The position numbers and the translations under genes were made by a program. A stretch of DNA of 36,303 bases. Source: Bifidobacterium breve. Lineage in GTDB: Bacteria > Actinomycetota > Actinomycetes > S36-B12. The DNA is taken from the NCBI GenBank assembly GCA_945877545.1, contig CAMCSO010000008.1:1-36303 (forward strand), read 5' to 3'. This document shows, piece by piece, positions 1 to 9,572 of the stretch. How positions within the stretch are numbered: position 1 is the first letter of the stretch; every line of letters starts with the position of its first letter. Under the pieces are notes generated by a model. The model was not told where the DNA came from. It did no database searches and saw only the letters and a list, made by a program, of their open reading frames with translations.

Positions 1-141
1 CGCCGGGCGATTCTTGACAAGAACGTCGTGGTTCCCGATGGCGCTCAGATCGGGGTGGACCTCGAGCGAGATCGGGGCCTTTACACGGTGAGCGATGGCG
101 GCGTTGTCGTGCTTGGTAAGGGAGTACGGGCTGAGCTGTAG
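1..141 (+). CDS. glgC: Glucose-1-phosphate adenylyltransferase, C-terminal end (partial)
   Basis: Frame 1 is open from the first base to a TAG stop and encodes about 46 residues, including [19 protein letters not shown] and [11 protein letters not shown]. This is the characteristic C-terminal beta-helix end of bacterial GlgC, which makes ADP-glucose from glucose-1-phosphate and ATP for glycogen or alpha-glucan synthesis in the cytoplasm. The 5' part lies outside the window, so the catalytic domain cannot be checked. It is too short for the ORF track. The call rests on the tail motif alone. Confidence 0.85.
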   Translation, partial: RRAILDKNVVVPDGAQIGVDLERDRGLYTVSDGGVVVLGKGVRAEL

Positions 142-163
142 TGCTGCCATGTGACAATTCATT

Positions 164-1468
164 ATGCGCTCCTCACTGCTCTCTGCAGCCATCAAATCGG
201 GCATTCTTGCCCTTTGTCTTGCCGTGCCGGCGGCAGGTCATGCGCTGCCCGCGTCCGCCGCGGCTCCAGACCTTGCTCCCCGAATCATCGGCGGCGTGCC
301 GAGCGGTGCATCCGAGAACCCATGGCAGGTTCTCCTCCTCATCAATGATCGATCCCTGTGCGGCGGTTCACTCATCTCGAGAACCTGGGTCATCACTGCC
401 GCGCACTGCATGAAGGACGCCAGTGCCGCGGGAGTGAAGGCGTGGGCGGGTATCAGCGCGCTGAGCGAGAAAACGGAGCAGAACCGGTTGCCGGCCGCGC
501 GCCTTGTTGTCCACCCGCAGTACGACGCGGCCACGCTCGCCAATGATGTGGCACTCATCGAACTCGCGTCGCCTTGGGTGCCGAGCGCTGGCCAGCGCGT
601 GATAGCCCTCCCGGTGGCACAGGACCCGGCGACGTGGCCAGCGGTCGGGACTGCTGCAACAGTAAGTGGATGGGGCTATATCGGCAGCAAGGGCCCATCG
701 TCGACGGTGCTACAGCGAGCGCCCGTTCATGTGCTCTCCGCTCCTGATGGGACCTGCGGTTCGTACGGCGCCAGCTACCGGCCCGGAAATCACCTGTGTG
801 CTGGGGAAAGTACAGGGGGATTCGATACCTGTCAGGGGGACAGTGGCGGACCCCTCGTGATCGATGTCGGCGGCGTTCCGGTGCTCGCTGGAGTGACGAG
901 CGCGGGCAACGAGTGCGCTCTCGCCAACTACCCGGGCCTCTACACGCGGGTCACGTCGCATCTTCTGTGGATTCGCGACACGACCGGTATTCCGCTCACT
1001 CCCCCCGCGATTCCTGAGGCAGTCGCGGCCGCGGCGATCGCTGGAGGCAGGGTAGTGGTGGCCTGGACGGCGCCCGCCGCGGCATCCTTTGTCGTCTCGG
1101 CCGACTTCGGTGGCTTTACCTGCGAGACGACCGACCTCACCTGCGTCGTGAGCGGACTCACGCCGGGAAATACGTACACCTTCACCGTTCAGGCCTCGAA
1201 CTCCGCCGGTTCGAGTGCGGTCTCGACCCCCACCGCACCTGTTACTGCGGTCGACGGAACGACCTCGGTCGGTAAGACGGTCAAGGAATCAACGGTCTTC
1301 CGTTGGGCTGGCGTCCCATTGCGCGCGAACAGCACCATGCGGTCGCTCACCCCGTTGCGCTGCCGGGTGGTGGCAAGGGGCCTTGCCATTACCAAGGCCG
1401 GGATCTGCAGGGCTTCAGTGAAGACCGGTCGCACGAGCGCGGTGGTCGTCATAGGGTCGCAATCGTGA
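164..1468 (+). CDS. Secreted trypsin-like serine protease (S1) with a fibronectin type III domain
   Basis: The 434-residue product starts with a Sec-type signal peptide (hydrophobic residues about 11-34) and an R40/IIGG activation junction. The S1 catalytic triad is complete: H81 in ITAAHC, D128 in NDVAL and S227 in GDSGGP. D221, six residues before the serine, sits at the trypsin position 189, so cleavage after Arg or Lys is predicted. Residues about 280-362 look like a fibronectin type III repeat (GLTPGNTYTFTVQASN...GSS). The last 70 residues have two cysteines and no recognised fold. It would act outside the cell, probably as a zymogen. It starts 22 bp after glgC on the same strand but has no functional link to it. 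The natural substrate is unknown. Confidence 0.9.
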   Translation: MRSSLLSAAIKSGILALCLAVPAAGHALPASAAAPDLAPRIIGGVPSGASENPWQVLLLINDRSLCGGSLISRTWVITAAHCMKDASAAGVKAWAGISALSEKTEQNRLPAARLVVHPQYDAATLANDVALIELASPWVPSAGQRVIALPVAQDPATWPAVGTAATVSGWGYIGSKGPSSTVLQRAPVHVLSAPDGTCGSYGASYRPGNHLCAGESTGGFDTCQGDSGGPLVIDVGGVPVLAGVTSAGNECALANYPGLYTRVTSHLLWIRDTTGIPLTPPAIPEAVAAAAIAGGRVVVAWTAPAAASFVVSADFGGFTCETTDLTCVVSGLTPGNTYTFTVQASNSAGSSAVSTPTAPVTAVDGTTSVGKTVKESTVFRWAGVPLRANSTMRSLTPLRCRVVARGLAITKAGICRASVKTGRTSAVVVIGSQS

Positions 1469-1503
1469 ATCTGATTCGGCCGTGATGACGTGGGCCGTCG
1501 CTC

Positions 1504-2283
1504 TCATTCAGCAGGGTTAGTAATGGCGGCGGCGATCCCGAAGTCGGTGAGCCTTGTCACCGTTGAGGCAGCGACATTGTTTGCCCCGACAAGGGTTCGC
1601 ATGACCTGAACGATCAAGCCGCTGCTATCGATCCACACCGTCGCCGCGATGCGCGTAGATGGGCTGGCGGCTGCAAGCTGCAGAGCCCGCGAATTGAGGC
1701 CGAGTCCGTCGCTATGGCCGGCGAGGTCCAAGAACCCTGAGTATCGAGTCGCCTCGACCCCGTCAAGGAACTCAACTCCGTCGAGACGAACGTCCATGAC
1801 GTCACTGAGTCCACGCAGCGGCCGGCCGGCGGCGGCAGTGGGCGTCCACTCTTCGACAGGCACTGTCACCCAGGCGCCTGATGGAGGCTCGAGTTGAACG
1901 AAGAGGTTGTCAGCCAGAATGATTTCATGGGTCTGCCCGACCACCGAATTCCAGGTGAGGTCAACATCCCCAGCGTTGAGCACAGCGAGGCCCTCGCCTT
2001 GAATTTCATCGTCGAATCCCTCGACCGTGCTCAGCACCGTGATTTCCAAGCGGGCAGTGCCACGAGCCGTGGTTGCACTCACTGCAGAGGTGAGAACCGT
2101 GGCCGAGGGTGAGGTCGAAAGGCTCGGCGACGGCGACGGTAACGCCGAGAGTGACGGTGGGGGTTTTGCTATGGGCGGGTTGCTCGTTGACGGTCCAGCG
2201 GTCGGAGCGGGTGCGCAGGCTGCGAGGACTGCTGAGGCGAAGCATGCGGTCGCTAGGCGCTGGAATATCAGACGTCTGTTCAT
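1504..2283 (-). CDS. Putative lipoprotein, possibly LppX/LprG-like
   Basis: The 259-residue protein has a lipoprotein signal peptide with lipobox VLAAC (lipidated Cys23), followed by a Pro/Ser/Thr-rich linker to about residue 60. The rest is a beta-rich domain (LEITVLSTVEGFDDE..., a glycine-rich middle, then ATVWIDSSGLIVQVMRTL). The last segment resembles the 'V.ID..GL..R' strand of LppX/LprAFG or LolA-like lipid-carrier folds, but the match is only by eye. The ATG has a GGAG a few bases upstream. It is convergent with the protease gene. A pair of 13-bp direct repeats lies just upstream and may control it. It would sit on the outer face of the membrane. Confidence 0.6.
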   Translation of the reverse strand: MNRRLIFQRLATACFASAVLAACAPAPTAGPSTSNPPIAKPPPSLSALPSPSPSLSTSPSATVLTSAVSATTARGTARLEITVLSTVEGFDDEIQGEGLAVLNAGDVDLTWNSVVGQTHEIILADNLFVQLEPPSGAWVTVPVEEWTPTAAAGRPLRGLSDVMDVRLDGVEFLDGVEATRYSGFLDLAGHSDGLGLNSRALQLAAASPSTRIAATVWIDSSGLIVQVMRTLVGANNVAASTVTRLTDFGIAAAITNPAE

Positions 2284-2303
2284 CTACTCGCTCCGTCCCG
2301 GTT

Positions 2304-2336
2304 TGAAATTTCTATGTTTGATGTGAAATTTCTATG
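2304..2336 (-). promoter_or_regulatory. 13-bp direct repeat pair upstream of the lipoprotein gene (candidate operator)
   Basis: TGAAATTTCTATG occurs at 2304-2316 and again at 2324-2336, exactly 20 bp apart or about two helical turns. Each copy contains the palindrome GAAATTTC. The pair lies 20-55 bp upstream of the lipoprotein start, in a short AT-rich patch that stands out from the GC-rich surroundings. Two same-face sites suggest a cooperative repressor or activator, but the binding protein is unknown. Confidence 0.5.
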
Positions 2337-2361
2337 ACAGGCACCGTAACCGGCGCAGTGC

Positions 2362-3315
2362 TCATTCGTCGGCGGCGACGTGCCGTTCGATGGCGACGAG
2401 TCTTGGCGCCGACCCCTCGAGAAACGAGCGGTGCAGGACGATGAAGCCCCCCGGTGGCAACTTTGGGTCCCATCGGGCCGCCCTGTCCTCGGCGCCGCTG
2501 GCTTGATCCTCACTCGTCATCTCGGTGGTTCCGAGGACCTCGGCTGCGACCTCAAGAAGTGTCGGAAGTAGCGGCCGATGTGAGCACAGGACAAGGGGCG
2601 CGGGGTCAAGGATCATCTTGCGCATCCGTCGGGCTGTCCGTTCCGGTCGCTCCTCGAACCCCTCCTCGCTCATGGCCGGCTCATGCTGAACCCCGGTTCC
2701 AAGGTGCTTGGCGAACTTGCGGACACTGTGTTGGCACCGCACAGCAGTGGAGGAATGGACATCGGTGATGCCGAAGGCGTCGAGGAGGGGAATAAGGGCT
2801 TTTGCCTGGCTTCGGCCCTTCCCGGAAAGTGGACGCTCAGCATCATCCTTTCCGCGGTAATCCGACCGCTTTGCTGCCACCGTATGCCGAAGCAGGATGA
2901 GCGGACTGGTCTGTGGCAGGGCCGCAGCCCGTGCGACAAGGTTTGCCTCCGATGCATGGGTGAGAGAGAGTGGGGAGGAGTCGACGGGAATCCATTGAAT
3001 GGCGTCGATCCCGGGGTCCGGGGTGAAGCCCTCATCGATATTTGCGTGAGCAGCCCAGAAGTCAACCCTCTTCGGGATCCCGTCCACCTCATAGTGCAGC
3101 GAAGGAAGCCGAGGACCGAGGACCGCTTGGAATCCCGTCTCCTCGTCGCATTCGCGGATTGCCGCGTGGATTTCCTGTTCGCCGGGCTCGAGTTTCCCCT
3201 TGGGCAGCGACCAGTCGTTGTACTTGGGACGGTGGACGGCGAGGACCTCGGGGAACGGCCCGGTGTGTCGAAGGAGGACGACTCCCGCTGCACGAATGCG
3301 GTTACCGCCCGGCAT
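2362..3315 (-). CDS. mutT1: MutT1-type Nudix hydrolase fused to a histidine phosphatase domain
   Basis: The N-terminal half carries a complete Nudix box (GKLEPGEQEIHAAIRECDEETGF matches Gx5Ex7REUxEExGU). The C-terminal half is a SixA-like histidine phosphatase domain starting at ILLRHTVAAKR. This two-domain layout is that of mycobacterial MutT1 (Rv2985), which hydrolyses 8-oxo-(d)GTP and dinucleoside polyphosphates. The track start at 3426 would overlap the upstream gene by 125 nt. ATG at 3315 overlaps it by only 14 nt and begins just before the Nudix fold ([17 protein letters not shown]), so I chose it, giving 317 residues. It is last in the ppk1/CYTH-CHAD block, a neighbourhood also seen in mycobacteria. 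Confidence 0.88.
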   Translation of the reverse strand: MPGGNRIRAAGVVLLRHTGPFPEVLAVHRPKYNDWSLPKGKLEPGEQEIHAAIRECDEETGFQAVLGPRLPSLHYEVDGIPKRVDFWAAHANIDEGFTPDPGIDAIQWIPVDSSPLSLTHASEANLVARAAALPQTSPLILLRHTVAAKRSDYRGKDDAERPLSGKGRSQAKALIPLLDAFGITDVHSSTAVRCQHSVRKFAKHLGTGVQHEPAMSEEGFEERPERTARRMRKMILDPAPLVLCSHRPLLPTLLEVAAEVLGTTEMTSEDQASGAEDRAARWDPKLPPGGFIVLHRSFLEGSAPRLVAIERHVAADE

Positions 3316-4855
3316 GGCGGACCAATCCCGATCGCCCGGCCTCCCAGACGACCGTGGACCAACTGGCGAAGACCGCCCTGCGTGCTTGGAGTTCCCGCTC
3401 GGCTTCGTAGGCATGGAGCCGTCCAAGCGCGAACGCGCGACGAGACTCGATCCCTGGTCCGTCCGAAAACTCCCGAATCATTTCCTGAGCGACCACCGCA
3501 TCATGATGCTCCCCGAGTACCTCTGTGAGGTCTGCCAGCACGTCGGCAAAACGCCCCGCCTGCTTGCCGAAGGTGGGGGCCACCGCCTCGACGGCGTATC
3601 GAGCCCGCTTCGCCTTGATCCTTGCGCGATGCCAGGATTCGCTTGCACCGTAGAGCGTGAGTCGGGTGACTGAGGCCTCAAGGGCACGCCAAGCCCGGTC
3701 AATGAGCGGAGGCAGGGCCAGTGCGCACGACACGCTGGCCCGATACCCGACCACTGGCGCGGTCGCTGCTGCAACGAGATCATCGAGCAACCATTCATGA
3801 CGATCACTGCGTAGCGCTCCGAGAGCACCAGATCTTGATGAGGCGAGTCGCTGCTCCAGACGTGGATCGATGACGGACCGAGCGAGTGGCCCGTCATCGC
3901 CGCCGAGATGGTCAGCATGGCTGTCGAGCCGCTCGAGGAATACCTCGGTGTCGCGGATGGCGCCGAGCTCCCTCGCGATCCACGCGAGCTCCTCGGCGAG
4001 CGAGGCTGTCCAAGATTCATCGAGGAGCGATGAGAAACTCTTCAGGATGCTGCGAATCCGCCGGGCGGCGACTCGCATCTGATGAACCGAGTCCGGCAGA
4101 TCCCGACGCACGGCGACGTCAGAGAGGATGAAGTGGCGAACGTGCTTCGACAGCGCCGCACGAAGTGCATCGCTGGACGCGGCGTGCACGGACGGCCAGG
4201 CGATGCTCGGGACATCGGGCGGGGCGGTCGCGGCGGCCCCCAGTGCGCTCGCGGCCTTGCTCGTCGACTCGACCGTGGCCCCACCTCGAATGAGGCGGGC
4301 GATGACCGTCTCGAGGAGGGTTTCCGCATGCGGATGCTCATGGTCGAGAAGTTCGACCTCGATCTCCCGAAAGCTGGTGACGACATTGTCTTGGGCGTCG
4401 AGGACGACGACGCTGTCGTCGACGAGTTCGAGGGACGGCGCTCCATCGCTGGCATGCAGAACCTGCGGGGTCCGATTGGTGCGTACGGTGACCTGGGGGA
4501 CGATGCGCTCTCCGCGGATGAGCGGTGAAACGATGTCCACGAGGGCGGCTGGAACCGAGCCCACGGTGCCGGCGAGGAGCGGCAATCGAATTTCGTCGCG
4601 TGATGTAGATGACGCGCCTGCCACCGGCAATTTAAGGTGCCAGCCAGCGTCAGCGCCACCCTCCCTGCGGCGCAATGTTGCGCGCCAACGGAAGAGCGAG
4701 AGGCCAGGCGTGTCGTGATAGACGGCAGCCATGTCGAAACTTGCGCCCGGCGTCATCGAGGCGACAATGCCCTCAGACACCAGATCGGGAACGACGAAGT
4801 CACTCGGCACCCTGAGTTTGCGCTCGACCTCCCGGTGCACAGTTGGGGTGATCAC
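3302..4855 (-). CDS. CYTH-CHAD domain protein (polyphosphate-associated)
   Basis: The 517-residue protein begins [16 protein letters not shown], which contains the ExExK signature of CYTH triphosphate tunnel enzymes. A CHAD helical domain follows from about residue 235, with the basic helix [21 protein letters not shown] domains act on triphosphates such as inorganic triphosphate, and CHAD domains bind polyphosphate. The GTG at 4855 overlaps the ppk1 stop as GTGA, so translation is probably coupled. The 731-residue ORF in the track runs back into ppk1 in another frame and is not the true start. Position between ppk1 and mutT1 supports a role in polyphosphate metabolism; the exact reaction is inferred. 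Confidence 0.88.
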   Translation of the reverse strand: MITPTVHREVERKLRVPSDFVVPDLVSEGIVASMTPGASFDMAAVYHDTPGLSLFRWRATLRRREGGADAGWHLKLPVAGASSTSRDEIRLPLLAGTVGSVPAALVDIVSPLIRGERIVPQVTVRTNRTPQVLHASDGAPSLELVDDSVVVLDAQDNVVTSFREIEVELLDHEHPHAETLLETVIARLIRGGATVESTSKAASALGAAATAPPDVPSIAWPSVHAASSDALRAALSKHVRHFILSDVAVRRDLPDSVHQMRVAARRIRSILKSFSSLLDESWTASLAEELAWIARELGAIRDTEVFLERLDSHADHLGGDDGPLARSVIDPRLEQRLASSRSGALGALRSDRHEWLLDDLVAAATAPVVGYRASVSCALALPPLIDRAWRALEASVTRLTLYGASESWHRARIKAKRARYAVEAVAPTFGKQAGRFADVLADLTEVLGEHHDAVVAQEMIREFSDGPGIESRRAFALGRLHAYEAERELQARRAVFASWSTVVWEAGRSGLVRHAGR

Positions 4856-6924
4856 GGATCGACCAATTTGCCCTGCCGAGCGACGAGGGTCTCCTGGTAC
4901 TCGCGCAGCGGACTGCCGTCCGGTGCGTTCGTGCGGCGAGCCCACGTGCCATCGGGATGGAGGTCCCATACGGAGGTCTTGGGGTCGAAGGCAAGGTCGA
5001 AAAGATGGCTCACTGAGGCAATGTGCTCGGGATCCTTGAGCCGGACGAGGGTCTCGACCCGCCGGTCGAGGTTGCGGTGCATCATGTCGGCCGAGCCGAT
5101 CCAGGTCTCGGGTTCTCCGCCGTTCTCGAAGCAGAAGGTGCGGGAGTGCTCGAGGAACCGGCCCAGGATGCTGATGACGCGGACCATCTCGCTGAGGCCG
5201 AAGACGCCCGGCCGCATGGCGCAGATCCCGCGCACCCAGATGTCGACCTGGACACCAGCCTGCGACGCACGGTAGAGGGCATCGATGACACGCTCGTCGA
5301 CGAGCGCGTTGCACTTGATACGAATGCGCGCCGGACGTCCTTCGTGGTGATGTTGAATTTCCCGTTCGATACGCTCGACGAGTCCGATGCGAACGGAGTG
5401 TGGGGCAACGAGCAGGCGCGCGTACTCGGTATGCAAGGAGTAGCCGGATAGCACATTGAACAGGTTGGAGACATCGTCGCCAACCTCTGGGTCGCACGTG
5501 AGGAGGCCGAAGTCCTCGTACAGGCGGGCGGTCTTCGGATGATAGTTACCTGTACCGATGTGGCAGTAGCGTCGCAGTTGGTCACCGTCATCTCGGACGG
5601 CCATGGAGAGCTTGCTGTGGGTCTTCAGCCCGGCAAGGCCGTAGACGACGTGCACACCAGACTGCTCTAGCTTGCGGCTCCAGTCGATGTTGTTCTGCTC
5701 GTCAAACCGGGCCTTGATCTCAACGATGGCGAGCACCTGCTTGCCATTCTCCGCTGCGTTGATGAGGGCATCGACGATCGGCGAATCACCGGAGGTGCGG
5801 TAGAGGGTCTGCTTGATGGCCAAGACGTTGGGGTCGACGGCGGCCTGCTCGAGAAACAACTGCACGCTGGTGGAGAACGAGTCGTAGGGGTGATGCAGGA
5901 GGATGTCGCGCTCTCTGATCGCCGCGAGGACGTCGGGCGCTGACGATGACTCGACTTCGGCGAGTCGCTTTGCAGTCTTCGAAACGAACCTCGGCTGCTT
6001 CAAGTCGTCACGTTCGAGCGTCACGACCGTCCATAGCCCGGTGAGGTCGAGCGGGCCGGGGAGGTGGAAGACCTCATGCTCGTTCACGTCAAGCTCGCTC
6101 ACGAGTAGGGCGAGCACATGAGGGTCGATTGACTCCTCCACCTCGAGCCGGACCGGAGGGCCGAACCTGCGACGCATGAGTTCGCGCTCGAGGGCGAGGA
6201 GCAGGTTCTCTGCGTCGTCCTCCTCCACCTCGACGTCCTCATTGCGCGTGACCCGGAAGGAGTGGTGCTGGATCACCTGCATTCCTGGGAAGAGTTGGTC
6301 GAGATGCGCGGCGATGACGTCCTCGAGCGGGACGAAGCGTTGATGGCCGAGGAGGATGAACCGAGGCAAGGATGGCGGGATTTTCACCCTCGCAAAGAGC
6401 TCCGCGCCCGTGATCGGATGCCGGACGACGACGGCAAGGTTGAGGGAAAGTCCGCTGATGTACGGAAATGGGTGGGATGGGTCCACTGCGAGCGGCGTAA
6501 GGACCGGAAAGAGATGAGCGTCGAAGAACCTGTCCATGTCGCGGCGCTCGGACTCGGAAAGGGACTCCCACCGCAACAGCGCAATACCGGCTCCGCTGAG
6601 GGATGGCAGAATGTCGTCGCGGAAGGCATGGGCATGTTGACGCTGCAACTCGTGCGCCCGCTCCCAGATATTCTCCAACACCTCGCGCGGGCTGAGTCCG
6701 CTCGCGGCCCTCACGGCAATTCCGGTCGCGATCCTCCGCTTGAGGCCTGCGACGCGCACCATAAAGAATTCGTCAAGATTGCTCGCGAAAATGGCGAGGA
6801 ATTTGGCGCGCTCCAAGCATGGGAGATCGTGATCCTCGGCCAGTTCGAGCACCCGCTGGTTGAATGCCAGCCAGGAAAGTTCGCGGTCGAGGAAGCGATC
6901 TGCGGGTAAAGACTCATTCTCCAC
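4852..6924 (-). CDS. ppk1: Polyphosphate kinase 1
   Basis: The 690-residue product has the usual PPK1 length and layout. The N-terminal domain starts [19 protein letters not shown] with [13 protein letters not shown], the head domain follows, and the catalytic C-terminal domains carry [20 protein letters not shown], which includes a family-conserved histidine region, and [15 protein letters not shown]. It reversibly transfers the gamma-phosphate of ATP onto inorganic polyphosphate. The GTG start is preceded by GGGAG at suitable spacing. It heads a block with the CYTH-CHAD gene (GTGA overlap) and mutT1. No pho-type box was found directly in front of it. Confidence 0.96.
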   Translation of the reverse strand: MENESLPADRFLDRELSWLAFNQRVLELAEDHDLPCLERAKFLAIFASNLDEFFMVRVAGLKRRIATGIAVRAASGLSPREVLENIWERAHELQRQHAHAFRDDILPSLSGAGIALLRWESLSESERRDMDRFFDAHLFPVLTPLAVDPSHPFPYISGLSLNLAVVVRHPITGAELFARVKIPPSLPRFILLGHQRFVPLEDVIAAHLDQLFPGMQVIQHHSFRVTRNEDVEVEEDDAENLLLALERELMRRRFGPPVRLEVEESIDPHVLALLVSELDVNEHEVFHLPGPLDLTGLWTVVTLERDDLKQPRFVSKTAKRLAEVESSSAPDVLAAIRERDILLHHPYDSFSTSVQLFLEQAAVDPNVLAIKQTLYRTSGDSPIVDALINAAENGKQVLAIVEIKARFDEQNNIDWSRKLEQSGVHVVYGLAGLKTHSKLSMAVRDDGDQLRRYCHIGTGNYHPKTARLYEDFGLLTCDPEVGDDVSNLFNVLSGYSLHTEYARLLVAPHSVRIGLVERIEREIQHHHEGRPARIRIKCNALVDERVIDALYRASQAGVQVDIWVRGICAMRPGVFGLSEMVRVISILGRFLEHSRTFCFENGGEPETWIGSADMMHRNLDRRVETLVRLKDPEHIASVSHLFDLAFDPKTSVWDLHPDGTWARRTNAPDGSPLREYQETLVARQGKLVDP

Positions 6925-6964
6925 GTCGTCATGCTCCCACAGTGAGGTGAACGATTGCCCGTAT

Positions 6965-7891
6965 TCAGGTGTGCGGGATGAGCAGGTACATGACGTCTGT
7001 TTCCCAGCGGGTGAACCCTAGGCTCTCGTAGAGGCGAATTGCTGGTCCGTTCGTCGATTCGACGAAGAGCATCGCCTGGCCCAACCCAAGGGACCGGAGG
7101 TGCTGCAGTCCGGCGACGGTGAGGGCTCGGCCGAGGCCGTTGCCGACCCATGCGGGATCAACGCCGACCACGTACACCTCACCGATCGCATCATGTCCGT
7201 GCGAGCCATGCTTGCCGTGCACTTTCGTCCAGTGGAAGCCGATGAGGGTGCCGGTGGTGTCGCTTTGTGCGATGAGGAATCCGCCTGGTGAGAACCATGG
7301 CTCGGACATCCGCTGATGCAGGTCAATAAGGGACCACTCACCCTGCTCTGGATGCCCGGCGAAGGCGCGTCCGTTAAGGGCGAGCCATGGCGCATCGTCG
7401 TCGCCCGGCACGAAAGTGCGCAGCGTGATGCCGGCTGGTAGTGAGACGTCGGAGAGGGGACTAAGGAGCGATCGTCGCATCTGCCACAGCACGCGGCTGT
7501 GCGTGAAGCCGAAGGACTTTGCCAGAGCGGTGGCGGCCGCCTGCTCTCCATGGGCCCAAAGCCGCAGTCGCCCGTCGCCAGTCGCGTCGATAAGTGCTGA
7601 AACCAGTTGTCGGCCAATGCCGCATCGACGGTGATCGGGTTGGACCGCTAGCTCCGCACTCGCGCCATGGACCTCGTCGGTCATGTCGAGATGCGCGTAG
7701 CCAATCATCACGCCATTTGCATCGGTGGCAATGAGGTGGCGCCCGCCCTCATCGCCGCCGTGGCGGAGGTGGAGGAGCACGTGCTCCGACAGGGGCGCCA
7801 CGGTATCGGCTTCGGTTACAGCCCCGATGAGGTCGAGAACCTGAGCGGTTTCATAGGAATCGAGCCGCTCTGCGATGCGAATTGCGGTCAT
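6965..7891 (-). CDS. mshD: Mycothiol synthase (two GNAT domains)
   Basis: The 308-residue protein is built of two tandem GNAT folds. The first has the acetyl-CoA loop [19 protein letters not shown], the second [19 protein letters not shown], and it ends with the familiar MshD tail ([16 protein letters not shown]). MshD acetylates Cys-GlcN-Ins to give mycothiol, the actinobacterial low-molecular-weight thiol, in the cytosol. It lies 3 bp from glnR, an arrangement I recognise from mycobacteria (Rv0818/Rv0819). mshA, for the first pathway step, is also in this window. Confidence 0.95.
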   Translation of the reverse strand: MTAIRIAERLDSYETAQVLDLIGAVTEADTVAPLSEHVLLHLRHGGDEGGRHLIATDANGVMIGYAHLDMTDEVHGASAELAVQPDHRRCGIGRQLVSALIDATGDGRLRLWAHGEQAAATALAKSFGFTHSRVLWQMRRSLLSPLSDVSLPAGITLRTFVPGDDDAPWLALNGRAFAGHPEQGEWSLIDLHQRMSEPWFSPGGFLIAQSDTTGTLIGFHWTKVHGKHGSHGHDAIGEVYVVGVDPAWVGNGLGRALTVAGLQHLRSLGLGQAMLFVESTNGPAIRLYESLGFTRWETDVMYLLIPHT

Positions 7892-7894
7892 AGG

Positions 7895-8641
7895 TTAGGC
7901 CGAGGACGTCAAGCGAATCTGAGAAGCTGGGTCATCTGCGAGTGCCGCCAGCGTTGCTTCGTCAGCGCGTTGCGGCACGAACCGGTAACCAACATTGCGA
8001 ACAGTCCCGATGAGCGCCTCGTGTTCGGTGCCGAGTTTTGCACGCAGGCGACGGACGTGGACATCAACCGTTCGGGTACCCCCGAAATAGTCGTAGCCCC
8101 ACACCTCCTGCAGCAGGACCGGACGGGTGAAGACGCGACCAGGGTGCTGCGCGAGGAACTTCAGGAGCTCGAACTCCTTGAAGGTGAGGTCCAGGGTGCG
8201 ACCGCGCAGCTTCGAGGTGTAGGTGGACTCGTCGATCATGAGTTCGCCGCTGCGAATCTCTTCGGGCTCGTGCTCGGGGGCTCCGAGGATGTCGCCCACG
8301 CGTGAGCAGGCCAGCCGAAGCCGCGCCTCTACCTCGGCCGGGGAAGTGGTGTCGACAAGGACCTCGTCCATGCCCCAGTCCCACTGGACTGCTGAGAGGC
8401 CGCCCTCGGTTGTGACGAGGATGAGCGGAACGCTGACGCCAGTCTGGCGCAGGAGCCGGGTGAGTCCCCGCACGGCGGGGAGATCGCGACGTCCGTCGAT
8501 GATGAGGACGTCGCAGTCGGGGGCATCGAGGAGGGCTGTGGGCTCGGCAGGGAGCGTGCGGATGTGGTGGGCCAGGAGGCCGAGCGCGGGAAGCACCTCG
8601 GATGATGGTTCCATCGCGCGAGTGAGGAGAACGATCCTCAT
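7895..8641 (-). CDS. glnR: OmpR-family nitrogen regulator GlnR
   Basis: The 248-residue response regulator has a divergent receiver domain (residues 1-120, with the aspartate in [11 protein letters not shown]) and a clear winged-helix output domain ([24 protein letters not shown], then [13 protein letters not shown] and VRNVGYRF). The receiver lacks the usual N-terminal acidic pair (MRIVLLTRA), as in the atypical orphan GlnR regulators of Actinobacteria. No sensor kinase lies beside it. Its partner mshD matches the mycobacterial GlnR locus. It would control nitrogen assimilation genes, perhaps including the glutamine-synthetase-like cluster at 27-35 kb; that link is inferred. A purine-rich GGAAGG precedes the ATG. 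Confidence 0.85.
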   Translation of the reverse strand: MRIVLLTRAMEPSSEVLPALGLLAHHIRTLPAEPTALLDAPDCDVLIIDGRRDLPAVRGLTRLLRQTGVSVPLILVTTEGGLSAVQWDWGMDEVLVDTTSPAEVEARLRLACSRVGDILGAPEHEPEEIRSGELMIDESTYTSKLRGRTLDLTFKEFELLKFLAQHPGRVFTRPVLLQEVWGYDYFGGTRTVDVHVRRLRAKLGTEHEALIGTVRNVGYRFVPQRADEATLAALADDPASQIRLTSSA

Positions 8642-8765
8642 GCCTGCCTTCCCTCAATTCCCAGCCTAGTTTTCGGACACCCCTGTGCCATGCAGCCTAC
8701 CGGCGCTCGAGGGTGTGATCCATGTGCGATGTGAGGACCCGCCTCAATGAGGCGACAATTGACTC

Positions 8766-9572
8766 ATGTACCCCGGTGAGGAGAGGACCCTTGTGACGTC
8801 TGATGGCGTCACCATCAGCGCGAACCATGCTCCTGCGCTCGGTCTGGGAGCACGTGACCTGTGCCTCGTCGTGGCCCATGGATTCACGAATGGCTGGCGC
8901 CTGCCACGTGTGCAGCGCGTCGTGGACCGGTTGGGTCAATTCGGCGGGGTCATCGGGCTCGACTTCCGGGGGCACGGCAAGTCAACGGGAGTATCGACCG
9001 TGGGTGACCGCGAGATTCATGATCTCGATGCTGGGGTGCGCTGGGCGAGGGACCTCGGCTATCGGAGTGTCGTTCCGGTCGGATTCTCGATGGGGGGCTC
9101 GGTGGCGCTTCGGCAGGCGGCCATCGGTCGCGAGCCTGTCGATGCGGTCGTGAGCGTGAGTGCCCCAGCGTTCTGGTACTACCGCGGGACTCGGAGCATG
9201 CGGATCCTGCATCTCGCGGTTGGCACCCGCGCCGGTAGGGCAATTATGCGGGCGCGTGGGGTCCGGATCGGTGCCGGTGGTTGGTCAGAACCGCTCCCGA
9301 TGGAGCCGGTCGCTGCAGCGTCGATCATCGACGTCCCACTGCTTATCGTCCACGGACATATCGACCACTACTTCCCGATCGAGCATCCCAAGGCCCTGCA
9401 CCGAGCGGCGGTGAGCGGCGGCAACAAGCAGGCGCAACTATGGCTCATCGAGGACCTTGCCCACGCCGAATCCGGAATCGACGACGCCACGCTTGACGGC
9501 ATTGGCGGCTGGATTCGACAGACGTGCGGGCTGGAACAAATCGGCACCCCCGTTGGTTGGAGCATTTCATGA
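8766..9572 (+). CDS. Alpha/beta hydrolase
   Basis: The 268-residue protein shows the hydrolase fold signposts in order: oxyanion-hole VAHGF (about 37-41), a GLDFRGHGKS strand-loop, nucleophile S108 in GFSMGG, an acid in VHGHIDHYFP, and the catalytic histidine in EDLAHAESG. It has no signal peptide, so it is probably a cytoplasmic esterase or lipase-type enzyme; the substrate cannot be read. Its stop overlaps the next gene by ATGA, so it is in an operon with the thioredoxin-like gene, as at the mycobacterial locus next to glnR. No strong ribosome-binding site is visible. Confidence 0.85.
   Translation: MYPGEERTLVTSDGVTISANHAPALGLGARDLCLVVAHGFTNGWRLPRVQRVVDRLGQFGGVIGLDFRGHGKSTGVSTVGDREIHDLDAGVRWARDLGYRSVVPVGFSMGGSVALRQAAIGREPVDAVVSVSAPAFWYYRGTRSMRILHLAVGTRAGRAIMRARGVRIGAGGWSEPLPMEPVAAASIIDVPLLIVHGHIDHYFPIEHPKALHRAAVSGGNKQAQLWLIEDLAHAESGIDDATLDGIGGWIRQTCGLEQIGTPVGWSIS

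Noticed and set aside
2683-3528. 281-residue plus-strand ORF
   Set aside because: It is antisense to the MutT1-type gene and the end of the CYTH-CHAD gene, with no recognisable domain.
4856-5497. Upstream extension of the CYTH-CHAD ORF to 731 residues
   Set aside because: It overlaps the ppk1 coding region in another frame and is low-complexity Arg/Pro-rich. GTG 4855 with the GTGA overlap and the ExExK motif right after it is the better start.
6262-6909. 215-residue plus-strand ORF
   Set aside because: It is antisense to ppk1 with no domain; a GC-rich shadow frame.
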